Source: an uncultured Flavobacteriaceae bacterium (GTDB taxonomy: Bacteria > Bacteroidota > Bacteroidia > Flavobacteriales > Flavobacteriaceae). Taken from it: a stretch of 8,842 bases of DNA. The stretch lies in contig CALZKX010000361.1 of NCBI GenBank assembly GCA_945788155.1, positions 1 through 8,842 on the forward strand, given 5' to 3'. The position numbers and the translations under genes are program-made. Numbering within the stretch: position 1 is the stretch's first letter; every line of letters begins with the position of its first letter. Under the pieces are notes generated by a model that worked only from the letters and a program-made list of their open reading frames with translations, was not told the DNA's origin and did not search any database. Positions 1 to 6,862 of this stretch are shown here, piece after piece.

Positions 1-1622
1 GTCACGCCATCGCCATCACAGTCCGCATTGTTCCATGAGGTGCTGGTTGCTACGCTTTGACTGGCCAATACAAAATCACAATCATTGATTGGATCTGTTC
101 CGTCTGAAATTTCATCTCCATCAAGGACGCCATCACCATCAGAGTCAATATTAATAGTGAGTAATGCTAAAGTAGATGCAAAATCACTGTCACACCCATA
201 AGAAGGTGTTGTTAAAATGGCTTGATATGCATTTCCATCTATAGCTGCACTAACACCTGTTAAAGTAAGTGTAGTTGTTGTGGCGCCACTATATATACCT
301 CCATTAGTTATATTGGTAAATCCAGAACCTGAATCTTCCTGCCATTGATATGAAACTGGAGTTCCAATTCCTGATGTATTTGCAACAACAGTAAATAATT
401 GTGTAGAACCATCTGCTACTAACAAATTATCTGCAGGTTGTGTTGTAATACTAACTAAGGCTATACTAGGTTGAAGATAATCGTCAGTGCCATTTGAATC
501 TGCATCGTTAGGCAATGTATTGTAAGTTGAGCCTGTTATACCAGCAGCAGTTACAAGTCCGTTGCCATCTACAGCTGGTATACCTGAGCCATATTGTCCA
601 TTGTTATCTGAATCGGATCCAGAGCCATATACTTCATCTGCATCTGGACAACCATCATTATCTGAATCTGTGTCTAAATGGTTAGGAATAGAATCAGAAT
701 CTGCACTAGCTTCGTAAACATCTGGTACACCGTCTCCATTAGAATCGGTATAATCAGTTGTTGTACCATCAGCGTTTGCTATATAAGCTGGATGGTCTCC
801 AGTATTATCTACGATATCAAGAAAATTTGGTAGTCCATCACCATCATTATCGCCATTTGGGTCATTTCCTCCAGCTTCTACAACGTCTAAAATTCCATCA
901 TTATCATCATCAAGATCTAAATCATCTGTGATACCATCTCCATCAGCATCACCTAAGCATACTGCATATAATGGTGTAGCAATAGGAAAATCGTTATCGT
1001 TCATATCGAAATCCTTTAGATAATTATTATTTGCATAGTTATCAAATTCAATGACTGCTATATCATTAAACTCGTACATAACTCTACTTGTAGAACCATT
1101 ACTTTCATTAACTGTTCCTACAGCATTTAAATCTGGAGGTATATTATCGATTATTAAGTTTGTTGGAATTGCAGTAGCAGAAAAACGCACATTAGATCCA
1201 CAATCTGTTGCTAAAGCTTCATTGTTAGGACCATCAATATCATTAATTACAAACCTAAAATCGTTTACTGGTATTGGAGTAATTCCATCTGCCTGTAAAA
1301 ATGTGAATCTAATTCGACTGTAATTATTAGGTATTCCTGGAGTTGCAGAAGATATTCTATATCTAATATTATCTCCATTTTGCTCGAAATATCCAATTGC
1401 TGGACCCAAAATTCTTTGAGCTCTTATGTATGTAAGCGAAGGGATTGTAGGAGAGGATACATTAAATAATGTATTATCAGTTCCACTTCCAGAGGCCACT
1501 GAATTAACCGTTACTAGCTCATAATTTTGAGCATAATTTAAGCTAGTACTAAAGATAAGGAGCATAAACCAAAACACCTTACGCACTTTATTTCTAGCTA
1601 GTTGCTGAGTAAATATTTTCAT
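1..1622 (-). CDS. Secreted thrombospondin type 3 repeat / Ig-like surface protein, N-terminal part (runs off left edge)
   Basis: The frame is open from the ATG at 1622 to the window edge, giving 540 residues with no stop. Residues 1-31 look like a signal peptide: basic start (RNKVRK), hydrophobic core (VFWFMLLIFSTSL), likely cleavage near NYA-QN. Residues 33-220 form a domain I do not recognise. Acidic TSP3-type calcium-binding repeats follow at 225-246 (DADGDGITDD, DDNDGILD), 256-269, 293-304 and 317-330. An Ig-like domain spans about 385-492 (YQWQ at 425-428). A further module begins at 493 (DSDGDGVLDGDEISDGTDP) with paired Cys at 515 and 535; this DGTDP...DCDF...WN..DCDGDGVT pattern is a unit often tandemly repeated in large flavobacterial exoproteins, so more copies probably lie to the left. 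Such proteins are usually exported by Sec and then the type IX system through a C-terminal sorting domain, which would lie outside the window. Role inferred: adhesion or cell-surface matrix. The ATG at 1563-1565 is a less likely start because it would remove the basic n-region. Confidence 0.9.
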   Translation of the reverse strand, partial: MKIFTQQLARNKVRKVFWFMLLIFSTSLNYAQNYELVTVNSVASGSGTDNTLFNVSSPTIPSLTYIRAQRILGPAIGYFEQNGDNIRYRISSATPGIPNNYSRIRFTFLQADGITPIPVNDFRFVINDIDGPNNEALATDCGSNVRFSATAIPTNLIIDNIPPDLNAVGTVNESNGSTSRVMYEFNDIAVIEFDNYANNNYLKDFDMNDNDFPIATPLYAVCLGDADGDGITDDLDLDDDNDGILDVVEAGGNDPNGDNDGDGLPNFLDIVDNTGDHPAYIANADGTTTDYTDSNGDGVPDVYEASADSDSIPNHLDTDSDNDGCPDADEVYGSGSDSDNNGQYGSGIPAVDGNGLVTAAGITGSTYNTLPNDADSNGTDDYLQPSIALVSITTQPADNLLVADGSTQLFTVVANTSGIGTPVSYQWQEDSGSGFTNITNGGIYSGATTTTLTLTGVSAAIDGNAYQAILTTPSYGCDSDFASTLALLTINIDSDGDGVLDGDEISDGTDPINDCDFVLASQSVATSTSWNNADCDGDGV

Positions 1623-1668
1623 TTTTAGTAATATTTGTTTTAAAAATTATTAACAATTGAGTTTAAAA

Positions 1669-1698
1669 TCATCTATAAAATGCATTTTTCATAGATGA
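1669..1698 (-). repeat. 30-nt inverted repeat at the predicted 5' end of the adhesin transcript
   Basis: Arms TCATCTAT (1669-1676) and ATAGATGA (1691-1698) are perfectly complementary over 8 bp. Between them sits the self-complementary AAAATGCATTTT (1677-1688) plus a 2-nt bulge (TC, 1689-1690). It could fold as an 8-bp stem, bulge, 4-bp stem and TGCA loop in the leader RNA, or act as a two-fold operator. It begins just downstream of the TATATTTG element. The structure is seen; its function is unknown. Confidence 0.5.
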
Positions 1699-1702
1699 AA
1701 GG

Positions 1703-1710
1703 CAAATATA
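1703..1710 (-). promoter_or_regulatory. Bacteroidetes -7 promoter element (TATATTTG) for the TSP3 protein
   Basis: On the minus strand the octamer TATATTTG is an exact match to the Bacteroidetes TAnnTTTG consensus. It would start transcription near 1696, leaving a leader of about 75 nt before the ATG at 1622. No clear TTG-type -33 element is seen upstream, only T-rich sequence. The start site is inferred, not measured. Confidence 0.55.
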
Positions 1711-1868
1711 TACGATTAAATGTTAATAAAAAATAATTTTGTAGAAAATAACTTTCAATAAAGAAAGAAGAAAAACTGGTGTTATTATGTTTTTGTTATG
1801 AATGAGCACTATATAGTTCTGAATGGCTAATTAAATAGTTTGAAAAAAATTATAGAGGTTAAAAAAAT

Positions 1869-2591
1869 TTAAACAAAGTTTACTTTTTTGATTATTTGCT
1901 GTCGATATTTTTTACCAATTGGTATTATATCCTCATTAATTTTTAAAGTAGAAGGCTCAATTTGCTCTAAATAATCAACATTTATGATATAACCACGATG
2001 TACTCTTACAAATTTATTATCAAGTTTGTTGATAATTTCGTTTAAACTACTACGTATTAAGTGTTTTTTGCCTTTACATAGAACAATTTCTATATAAATA
2101 TGAGCACTTTTAATATACGTAATATCCTTAAAACGGATTTTATGGTATACTCCATCATCTTTTATAAACATTGCGTCTTTAATAATTAAGCTGTCATCTT
2201 TTAGTTGACCTACTTTTTGAGAATAATTATAAAGTGCAACCTCAATTGAGGTAAACAATTCCTTTTTAGAAAAAGGTTTAATTAAATATGCTGAAGGCAT
2301 TACTTTTTTTGCTTCATTTATCGTGGTAATATCTGCATTAGATGTTAAAAAAATGAAAGGAAACTTTCCCATTTCTTGTATTTTTTCTGCCAGATCTATT
2401 CCAGATTTACTTCCTGATAGCTGAATATCTAATATTGCTATATCTGGCTTCATTTTAGTAATTGTTTCCATGGCTTCAGTATAGTTAATTGCTGGTTCTA
2501 ATGGCAAATAACCTAGCTCCTCGATTGTACTTGCAATACTATCGGCAATAATAATTTCATCCTCTACAACTAATACTTTTACTTTATCCAT
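1869..2591 (-). CDS. LytTR-family DNA-binding response regulator
   Basis: This is a 240-residue cytoplasmic transcription regulator of a two-component system. A receiver domain fills about residues 3-120: acidic pair D11/E12, phosphoacceptor D55 in AILDIQL, conserved T83 (FLTSN) and K105 in LIKPF. A LytTR DNA-binding domain fills about 140-235, with the family signature FVRVHRGYIIN at 194-204. Length and architecture match AgrA/LytR-like regulators, which bind pairs of short direct repeats upstream of target promoters. It begins 18 nt after the stop of the histidine kinase and shares its strand, so the two form an operon and almost certainly a cognate pair. No separate promoter or clear terminator is seen; the 246-nt gap downstream leads to the TSP3 surface protein. 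The target genes cannot be read from the sequence. Confidence 0.95.
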   Translation of the reverse strand: MDKVKVLVVEDEIIIADSIASTIEELGYLPLEPAINYTEAMETITKMKPDIAILDIQLSGSKSGIDLAEKIQEMGKFPFIFLTSNADITTINEAKKVMPSAYLIKPFSKKELFTSIEVALYNYSQKVGQLKDDSLIIKDAMFIKDDGVYHKIRFKDITYIKSAHIYIEIVLCKGKKHLIRSSLNEIINKLDNKFVRVHRGYIINVDYLEQIEPSTLKINEDIIPIGKKYRQQIIKKVNFV

Positions 2592-2609
2592 AAATATGGT
2601 TTGCTTAAT

Positions 2610-4556
2610 TTATAAAATGCGTTTTCTAGCTTGATAATCCTTAAAACTAACTTCTACAACAACCTCATTTTTTGTGTTTTTAAATGTTAATTTACCATGA
2701 AGTTGTTTTGCTAATCTACTTACAAGACGAAGCCCTAAGCTTTTAATTTCATTAATATTGATTTCTTTTAAAACTCCATTTCCGTTATCCGAAACAGTCA
2801 ACTTATAACTTTCATTAAACTCTTTGGTAATTTTTATATTTAATTTGCCTTTTGTTTTTACTTCAAAAGCATGTTTAAATGCATTTGTTACTAATTCATT
2901 GACTATTAAACCTAAAGGTATTGCTGTATCTACGTTAAAAAAGAGATTATCCATTTCTATATTAGTTTCTATATTTTTGTTAAAAACATAGACCGATGAT
3001 AACTCATTTACCAGAATTTGTATATACTCCTTAAAATCAATCAATCCATCTTCATTTTGATATAATTTTTGATGAATTAAAGCCATAGACTTTATTCTAT
3101 TTAGACCTTGATTTGCCATTTCTATGGCTTTTTTATCTTCAATACCTTGGCTTTGCATCTCGAGTAAACTAGACACTATTTGAAAATTATTTTTAACCCT
3201 ATGATGTACCTCTTTTATTAAAATTTCTTTTTCCTTAAGGGTTTTTTGAACTTGGCTGTTCTTATGTTCTAAAACCTTTGATTGTTTACGAGATCTTAAA
3301 AAAGCAACAACAGTAATTAAAAATAAAGTAGCAATTAATAAAACTATTATAAAATATAATTTATTGCGTTCATTTTGATGCTTAATTTCTAAGTCTTTTT
3401 CTTTAATGGCTTGTTGAATTTTTACACTTGCTAATGAGTTTGCTAAATCGTCAGAATAAATTTTTCTAGTTAGATTTACACTTTTTGTTTTATAGTTTAA
3501 AGCTTCTTCTAAATAATTATGCTTTTGCAGAGTTACTGATATCTCATTAAGCAAATGATACAAGTCGTTTGGGTTTAAAACTTGACTTCCTAATGCTTCA
3601 ACTTTCTCACTAAACGCTATTAGGCTAGTAACCTCAAACTCTTTAAAAATACTTATTGCTGGTTCTTCATCAACATTTAAATTTCCTAAATATTTAGCAT
3701 ATAATGAGTAAATTAAAGGCCTAGTGTTTTCGTTATTATTTATTAATTTTAATAACTCTTGTATTCGTTTATCATGTCCTCCTTTATAGATATATGCATC
3801 AAGAGCATGAATTATAGTACCAACATAGTATGGTGATTTTTCTTGTAATATAGCTTCAATTGCTAAGCCTTCTTCACAGGTATTAATATATTCATCTAAT
3901 TTTCCTTCCAAGATTAAAAAATCACATAAATGGTAAAGTGCTGCAATTGTTAATTCTTTATCAATCAAAGATTTAGCTTCAATTAAGTTTTCTAAGCTCA
4001 GTTTTTTTCCGTTTTCTAAGTCCTTTTCAATAGCATATAAAACAAGTTGATGTGTGCTTGCATACAATAAAGCTTTTCGTACATCGATATCATTCTTATT
4101 AAAATTGGCAATATATTTTTCTAGTTTATCTTGCTCTTTTGAAGCAGCCTCGATAGTGACCTCATCTCTAAGTTTGCTTGTTTGTAGCCATTTAATTTTT
4201 ACATAATTTAAGTTAATATCATCTTTATTACTAGGCTCATTAATTTGATCATTTATAAAATTTGAAACCAACAAATAATCCAAATTAATTTTACTGCTAA
4301 CTATTTTTATAAAATCATAATACTCTTGGTAGGCTAATTTTTCACCTTTTGCTATACGATATAATTGATTTATATAAGTTGTTCTCTCAATTTTAGAACT
4401 ATAGTATGTAATAGAATCGAATTGTTTTAAAAGAGTAAAATGTTCTATTTTATTTAAAATAGATTTGTGGTCTAAAATATTAATTTTCTCGTCTTGTGAG
4501 AATACAGAAATATTAATAAATAAACTTAGTGAAAATACGCTTAATGTTTTTAACAT
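2610..4556 (-). CDS. Membrane-bound sensor histidine kinase (HisKA_2 type)
   Basis: A 648-residue sensor kinase is predicted from the ATG at 4556. Residues 1-20 read as a signal peptide (MLKTLSVFSLSLFINISVFS). Residues 21-395 are a helix-rich extracytoplasmic region resembling the degenerate TPR-type sensors of Bacteroidetes kinases. A single membrane helix spans 400-420, followed by a short charged coiled segment. The HisKA_2 dimerisation/phosphoacceptor motif is HHRVKNNFQ at 451-459, with H452 the probable phosphorylated residue. The ATPase domain shows the N box (NELVTNAFKHAF, 553-564), a G1 box (DNGNG, 590-594) and a G2 box (SLGLRLV, 606-612). All catalytic motifs are present, so it should be active. 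An in-frame ATG at 4631 would add 25 residues and bury the signal peptide; it also lies upstream of the predicted promoter, so 4556 is preferred. The ligand is unknown. The partner is the adjacent LytTR regulator. Confidence 0.93.
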   Translation of the reverse strand: MLKTLSVFSLSLFINISVFSQDEKINILDHKSILNKIEHFTLLKQFDSITYYSSKIERTTYINQLYRIAKGEKLAYQEYYDFIKIVSSKINLDYLLVSNFINDQINEPSNKDDINLNYVKIKWLQTSKLRDEVTIEAASKEQDKLEKYIANFNKNDIDVRKALLYASTHQLVLYAIEKDLENGKKLSLENLIEAKSLIDKELTIAALYHLCDFLILEGKLDEYINTCEEGLAIEAILQEKSPYYVGTIIHALDAYIYKGGHDKRIQELLKLINNNENTRPLIYSLYAKYLGNLNVDEEPAISIFKEFEVTSLIAFSEKVEALGSQVLNPNDLYHLLNEISVTLQKHNYLEEALNYKTKSVNLTRKIYSDDLANSLASVKIQQAIKEKDLEIKHQNERNKLYFIIVLLIATLFLITVVAFLRSRKQSKVLEHKNSQVQKTLKEKEILIKEVHHRVKNNFQIVSSLLEMQSQGIEDKKAIEMANQGLNRIKSMALIHQKLYQNEDGLIDFKEYIQILVNELSSVYVFNKNIETNIEMDNLFFNVDTAIPLGLIVNELVTNAFKHAFEVKTKGKLNIKITKEFNESYKLTVSDNGNGVLKEININEIKSLGLRLVSRLAKQLHGKLTFKNTKNEVVVEVSFKDYQARKRIL

Positions 4557-4578
4557 ATTATTGATAAAATTTGCTCTG

Positions 4579-4586
4579 TAAATATA
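4579..4586 (-). promoter_or_regulatory. Probable -7 promoter element (TATATTTA) for the kinase-regulator operon
   Basis: The minus-strand octamer TATATTTA matches seven of eight positions of TAnnTTTG, with T-rich sequence upstream. It would place the transcript start near 4572, about 16 nt before the kinase ATG at 4556 and downstream of the alternative ATG at 4631. This supports the shorter kinase start. The site is inferred by pattern only. Confidence 0.4.
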
Positions 4587-4654
4587 TAGATGTCTATTTA
4601 AAAAAACGCAGCCAAAACCTAATAAATTCATTATTTTATTGACGTTTTTAATAG

Positions 4655-4662
4655 TATCTTTG
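4655..4662 (+). promoter_or_regulatory. Bacteroidetes -7 promoter element (TATCTTTG) for prfC
   Basis: TATCTTTG is an exact TAnnTTTG match and is followed by CAGCCC, a common continuation in flavobacterial promoters. A TTG at 4639-4641 could be the -33 element, although 13 nt is shorter than the usual spacing. Transcription would start near 4669, leaving a leader of roughly 16 nt before the ATG at 4685. It lies about 70 bp from the oppositely oriented kinase promoter. Confidence 0.6.
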
Positions 4663-4684
4663 CAGCCCTATTGTAGAAAAGAAC

Positions 4685-6274
4685 ATGAGTTTTTTAAAAG
4701 AAATTGAACGCAGACGAACCTTTGGTATTATATCACATCCTGATGCAGGTAAAACCACGTTAACAGAGAAGTTATTGCTTTTTGGTGGCGCCATACAAGA
4801 AGCTGGAGCTGTAAAAAGTAATAAAATTAAAAAAGGAGCTACTAGTGACTTTATGGAGATAGAGCGCCAACGTGGAATCTCAGTAGCAACATCTGTTTTA
4901 GCTTTTGAATACAATGGTATAAAAATCAATATCCTTGATACGCCTGGACATAAAGATTTTGCCGAAGACACCTTTAGAACGCTTACAGCAGTTGACAGTG
5001 TTATTGTTGTGATAGATGTTGCAAAAGGTGTTGAGGAACAAACAGAAAAGCTTGTTGAAGTTTGCAGAATGCGAAACATACCTATGATTGTGTTTATCAA
5101 TAAGCTAGATCGTGAAGGTAAAGATGCGTTTGATTTACTAGATGAAGTTGAGCAAAAATTAGGTTTAACTGTTACTCCAATGAGTTTTCCAATAGGTATG
5201 GGTTACGACTTTAAAGGTATTTACAATCTATGGGAAAAGAATGTTAATCTGTTTAGCGGAGATAGTAGAAAAAACATTGAAGAAACTATCGAGATTTCAG
5301 ATTTAGCTTCTAAAAAGCTTACTAAACTTATAGGAGAAGCTGCTGCAGATCTTTTACGCGAGGAAATTGAACTTGTTGAAGGTATTTATCCAAAATTTGA
5401 TAAAACTGATTACCTCAATGGTAATTTGCAACCTGTGTTTTTCGGGTCAGCATTAAATAATTTTGGTGTTCGTGAGCTACTGGATTGCTTTGTTGACATA
5501 GCTCCAAAACCTAGACCAAAACAGAGTGAAGAACGTTTGGTAAAACCAGACGAAGAAAAATTTTCTGGCTTTGTATTTAAGATTCATGCCAATATGGATC
5601 CAAATCACAGAAACCGTTTGGCATTTGTTAAAATTGTTTCAGGAACTTTTGAGCGTAACAAACCTTACCTTCATGTTAGGCATAATAAAAAGGTGAAGTT
5701 TTCTAGTCCGAATGCTTTTTTTGCAGAAAAAAAAGAGATAGTTGATATCTCATATCCAGGTGATATAGTTGGATTACAGGACACTGGAACCTTTAAAATT
5801 GGAGACACACTTACGGAAGGCGAAATCCTTAATTATAAAGGAGTTCCAAGTTTTTCACCTGAGCATTTTAGATATATTAATAATGCGGATCCCATGAAGT
5901 CTAAACAGCTCTACAAAGGTATTGACCAGTTAATGGACGAAGGTGTTGCACAATTATTTACATTAGATTTGAACGGAAGAAAAGTCATTGGAACTGTTGG
6001 AGCGTTACAGTATGAAGTGATTCAATACAGGTTAGAACATGAATATGGTGCCAAATGTACTTATGAAAACCTAAATGTCCATAAGGCTTGTTGGGTGGAG
6101 CCAGCGGACAAAAACAATGAAGAATTTAAAGAATTTTTGAGGGTAAAACAACGTTTTTTAGCCAAGGACAAACAAAACCAATTAGTATTTTTGGCAGATT
6201 CTATGTTTTCTTTACAAATGACGCAACAAAAATATCCAAGTATAAAGTTCCATTTAACTTCTGAATATAGCTAA
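4685..6274 (+). CDS. prfC: Peptide chain release factor 3 (RF3), translational GTPase
   Basis: RF3 is a cytoplasmic GTPase that removes RF1 or RF2 from the ribosome after peptide release. The 529-residue product is full length for the family. GTPase motifs are all visible: G1/P-loop SHPDAGKTT at 17-25, G2 region with RQRGIS at 61-66, G3 DTPGH at 85-89, G4 NKLD at 139-142 and G5 GSA at 254-256. The segment after about residue 280 fits domain II (FSGFVFKIHANMDPNHRNR) and the RF3-specific C-terminal domain (QLYKGIDQLMDEGVAQLF, GALQYEVIQYRLEHEYG). The RERR-like start and the P-D-A-G-K P-loop separate it from EF-G, which has longer C-terminal domains. It is transcribed alone from the divergent region shared with the kinase operon. 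Nothing is truncated or missing. Confidence 0.98.
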   Translation: MSFLKEIERRRTFGIISHPDAGKTTLTEKLLLFGGAIQEAGAVKSNKIKKGATSDFMEIERQRGISVATSVLAFEYNGIKINILDTPGHKDFAEDTFRTLTAVDSVIVVIDVAKGVEEQTEKLVEVCRMRNIPMIVFINKLDREGKDAFDLLDEVEQKLGLTVTPMSFPIGMGYDFKGIYNLWEKNVNLFSGDSRKNIEETIEISDLASKKLTKLIGEAAADLLREEIELVEGIYPKFDKTDYLNGNLQPVFFGSALNNFGVRELLDCFVDIAPKPRPKQSEERLVKPDEEKFSGFVFKIHANMDPNHRNRLAFVKIVSGTFERNKPYLHVRHNKKVKFSSPNAFFAEKKEIVDISYPGDIVGLQDTGTFKIGDTLTEGEILNYKGVPSFSPEHFRYINNADPMKSKQLYKGIDQLMDEGVAQLFTLDLNGRKVIGTVGALQYEVIQYRLEHEYGAKCTYENLNVHKACWVEPADKNNEEFKEFLRVKQRFLAKDKQNQLVFLADSMFSLQMTQQKYPSIKFHLTSEYS

Positions 6275-6281
6275 ATATCAA

Positions 6282-6312
6282 TTAGTTATAATTGTATTCT
6301 CATTATAATTAA
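6282..6312 (+). terminator. AT-rich hairpin after prfC, possible weak terminator
   Basis: An 11-bp stem (TTAGTTATAAT with ATTATAATTAA, one G-U pair) closes a 9-nt loop and starts 8 nt after the prfC stop. It has almost no GC and is followed by AAAATGTATTTTATC rather than a clean U-tract, so it is a poor intrinsic terminator. It may instead be a 3'-end stabilising structure. Confidence 0.3.
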
Positions 6313-6390
6313 AATGTATTTTATCTAAAAAATATTAAAATGTTTGTTTTTCATCGTATTTTTTGTACATTTCAACGATATTTTAAAAAT

Positions 6391-6419
6391 TTGACATCCA
6401 GTGTTTTTACATTTAATAT
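6391..6419 (+). promoter_or_regulatory. Tentative promoter for the small Fe-S protein
   Basis: No exact TAnnTTTG is present upstream of the gene. AAAATTTG at 6386-6393 matches seven of eight positions. Overlapping it, TTGACA (6391-6396) is followed after 17 nt by TAATAT (6414-6419), which looks like a classical sigma-70 pair, although this is not the usual promoter form in this phylum. In AT-rich DNA either could be chance. Confidence 0.2.
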
Positions 6420-6448
6420 AGATTCATAACCCCAAACATGAACTACTT

Positions 6449-6685
6449 ATGGAAACTCAAGACAACATTTATAGTAATGAGGATATTACTGTGACCTTTA
6501 AACCTTGCAAGTGCATTCATGCAGAAAAATGTGCCAAAGAATTGTCAGAAGTTTTTAGGACTTCTGTTATTCCATGGATAAATTTAGATGGTACTGAAAC
6601 TAAAAGAATCATTAAGCAGATAAAAAAATGTCCTTCGGGAGCATTACAGTATGCGTTAAATACTGGTAAAAGAAAGGTAAGTTAA
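6449..6685 (+). CDS. Small (4Fe-4S)-binding protein, YjdI-like (Fer4_19 family)
   Basis: This 78-residue soluble protein carries a divergent mono-cluster ferredoxin motif: C20, C22 and C28 in KPCKCIHAEKC, then C61 in KKCPSGALQY. The spacing CxCx5C...CPSGAL, with PWI (42-44) between, matches the Fer4_19/YjdI family, which is predicted to bind a single 4Fe-4S cluster. The cellular role of the family is unknown; electron transfer or sensing are possibilities. Family members often sit beside a small GNAT acetyltransferase (YjdJ-like), but none is visible here: the next gene is convergent. It stands alone, 174 nt after prfC and on the same strand. The ATG at 6449 gives the full domain with a 19-residue lead; an ATG at 6438 is out of frame. 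Confidence 0.88.
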   Translation: METQDNIYSNEDITVTFKPCKCIHAEKCAKELSEVFRTSVIPWINLDGTETKRIIKQIKKCPSGALQYALNTGKRKVS

Positions 6686-6704
6686 CGTGAGTTCGAAATA
6701 ACTT

Positions 6705-6725
6705 CTTTACTATATTTTTGTAAAG
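6705..6725 (+). terminator. Small hairpin after the Fe-S gene, possible weak terminator
   Basis: CTTTAC (6705-6710) and GTAAAG (6720-6725) form a perfect 6-bp stem around a 9-nt loop, 20 nt after the stop codon. No U-tract follows, so termination is doubtful. Confidence 0.2.
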
Positions 6726-6733
6726 CCCATTAT

Positions 6734-6773
6734 TGTCAGGTCGAGCCTTTCGACTGTCGCTCAATACAGGCTG
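6734..6773 (+). repeat. REP-like intergenic repeat, copy A (degenerate)
   Basis: The stretch begins TGTCAGGTCGAG and continues TTTCGACTGTCGCTCAAT, then ends ACAGGCTG. Its right half resembles copy B at 6811-6832 with a one-base insertion (GACTGTCGCTCAAT against GACTGCGCTCAAT). GTCGA (6740-6744) and TCGAC (6750-6754) form a 5-bp stem. Palindromic TCGAC...GCTCA elements of this kind are, to my knowledge, common between genes in flavobacterial genomes. It lies in the space between convergent genes. Confidence 0.5.
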
Positions 6774-6810
6774 AAGTTGCGACCTTGTGTTTTTCATCAT
6801 AAATTAACCT

Positions 6811-6832
6811 CTCGACTGCGCTCAATATGACA
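6811..6832 (+). repeat. REP-like intergenic repeat, copy B
   Basis: This copy reads CTCGACTGCGCTCAAT then ATGACA, and is the cleanest of the three in the window. It has the same orientation as copy A and ends directly against the hairpin at 6831-6852. GC content is locally higher than the surrounding AT-rich spacer. Confidence 0.5.
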
Positions 6833-6852
6833 CTAAAAATTACTTTTTAGTG
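6831..6852. terminator. Perfect hairpin between convergent genes, probable bidirectional terminator
   Basis: CACTAAAAA (6831-6839) and TTTTTAGTG (6844-6852) pair perfectly over 9 bp around a TTAC loop. It lies 10 nt past the stop of the DUF3467 gene and 145 nt past the Fe-S gene. On the plus strand a T-rich run (CTTCTCTTTT) follows; on the minus strand no U-tract follows, but the stem itself supplies U residues. Its position between converging genes supports a role at transcript ends. Confidence 0.45.
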
Positions 6853-6862
6853 AGCTTCTCTT

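Noticed and set aside
600..960. Recurring CCATC/ATCATC-type DNA runs resembling a repeat array or CRISPR-like region
   Set aside because: They are the complement of Asp/Gly/Asn codons in the TSP3 repeats, with irregular unit length and no spacers, so the protein repeats explain them.
1051..1323. 90-codon plus-strand open frame
   Set aside because: It lies wholly antisense to the TSP3 surface-protein gene, whose reading frame, signal peptide and domains are convincing. Its product resembles no family I know and no promoter precedes it.
1808..1817. 10-bp palindrome ACTATATAGT between the regulator and adhesin genes
   Set aside because: It is short and AT-rich, has no U-tract to make a terminator, and is not placed near a promoter element.
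4648..5100. 150-codon minus-strand open frame
   Set aside because: It is antisense to the start of prfC, over the highly conserved GTPase motifs, and its composition (Ser/Thr/Ile-rich) is what the complement of such codons gives.
6438..6494. Short out-of-frame frame from the ATG at 6438 overlapping the Fe-S gene start, possible leader peptide
   Set aside because: It would give an 18-residue peptide with no regulatory codon run or attenuator structure, and ATG triplets are common by chance here.
6713..6720. TATTTTTG, an exact TAnnTTTG match on the plus strand
   Set aside because: No plus-strand gene or recognisable RNA follows before the convergent DUF3467 gene; it overlaps a small hairpin, so it is probably chance.
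6612..6800. 62-codon minus-strand open frame
   Set aside because: It is built from the antisense of the Fe-S gene's end and the REP-like repeat, with no family resemblance or start signal.
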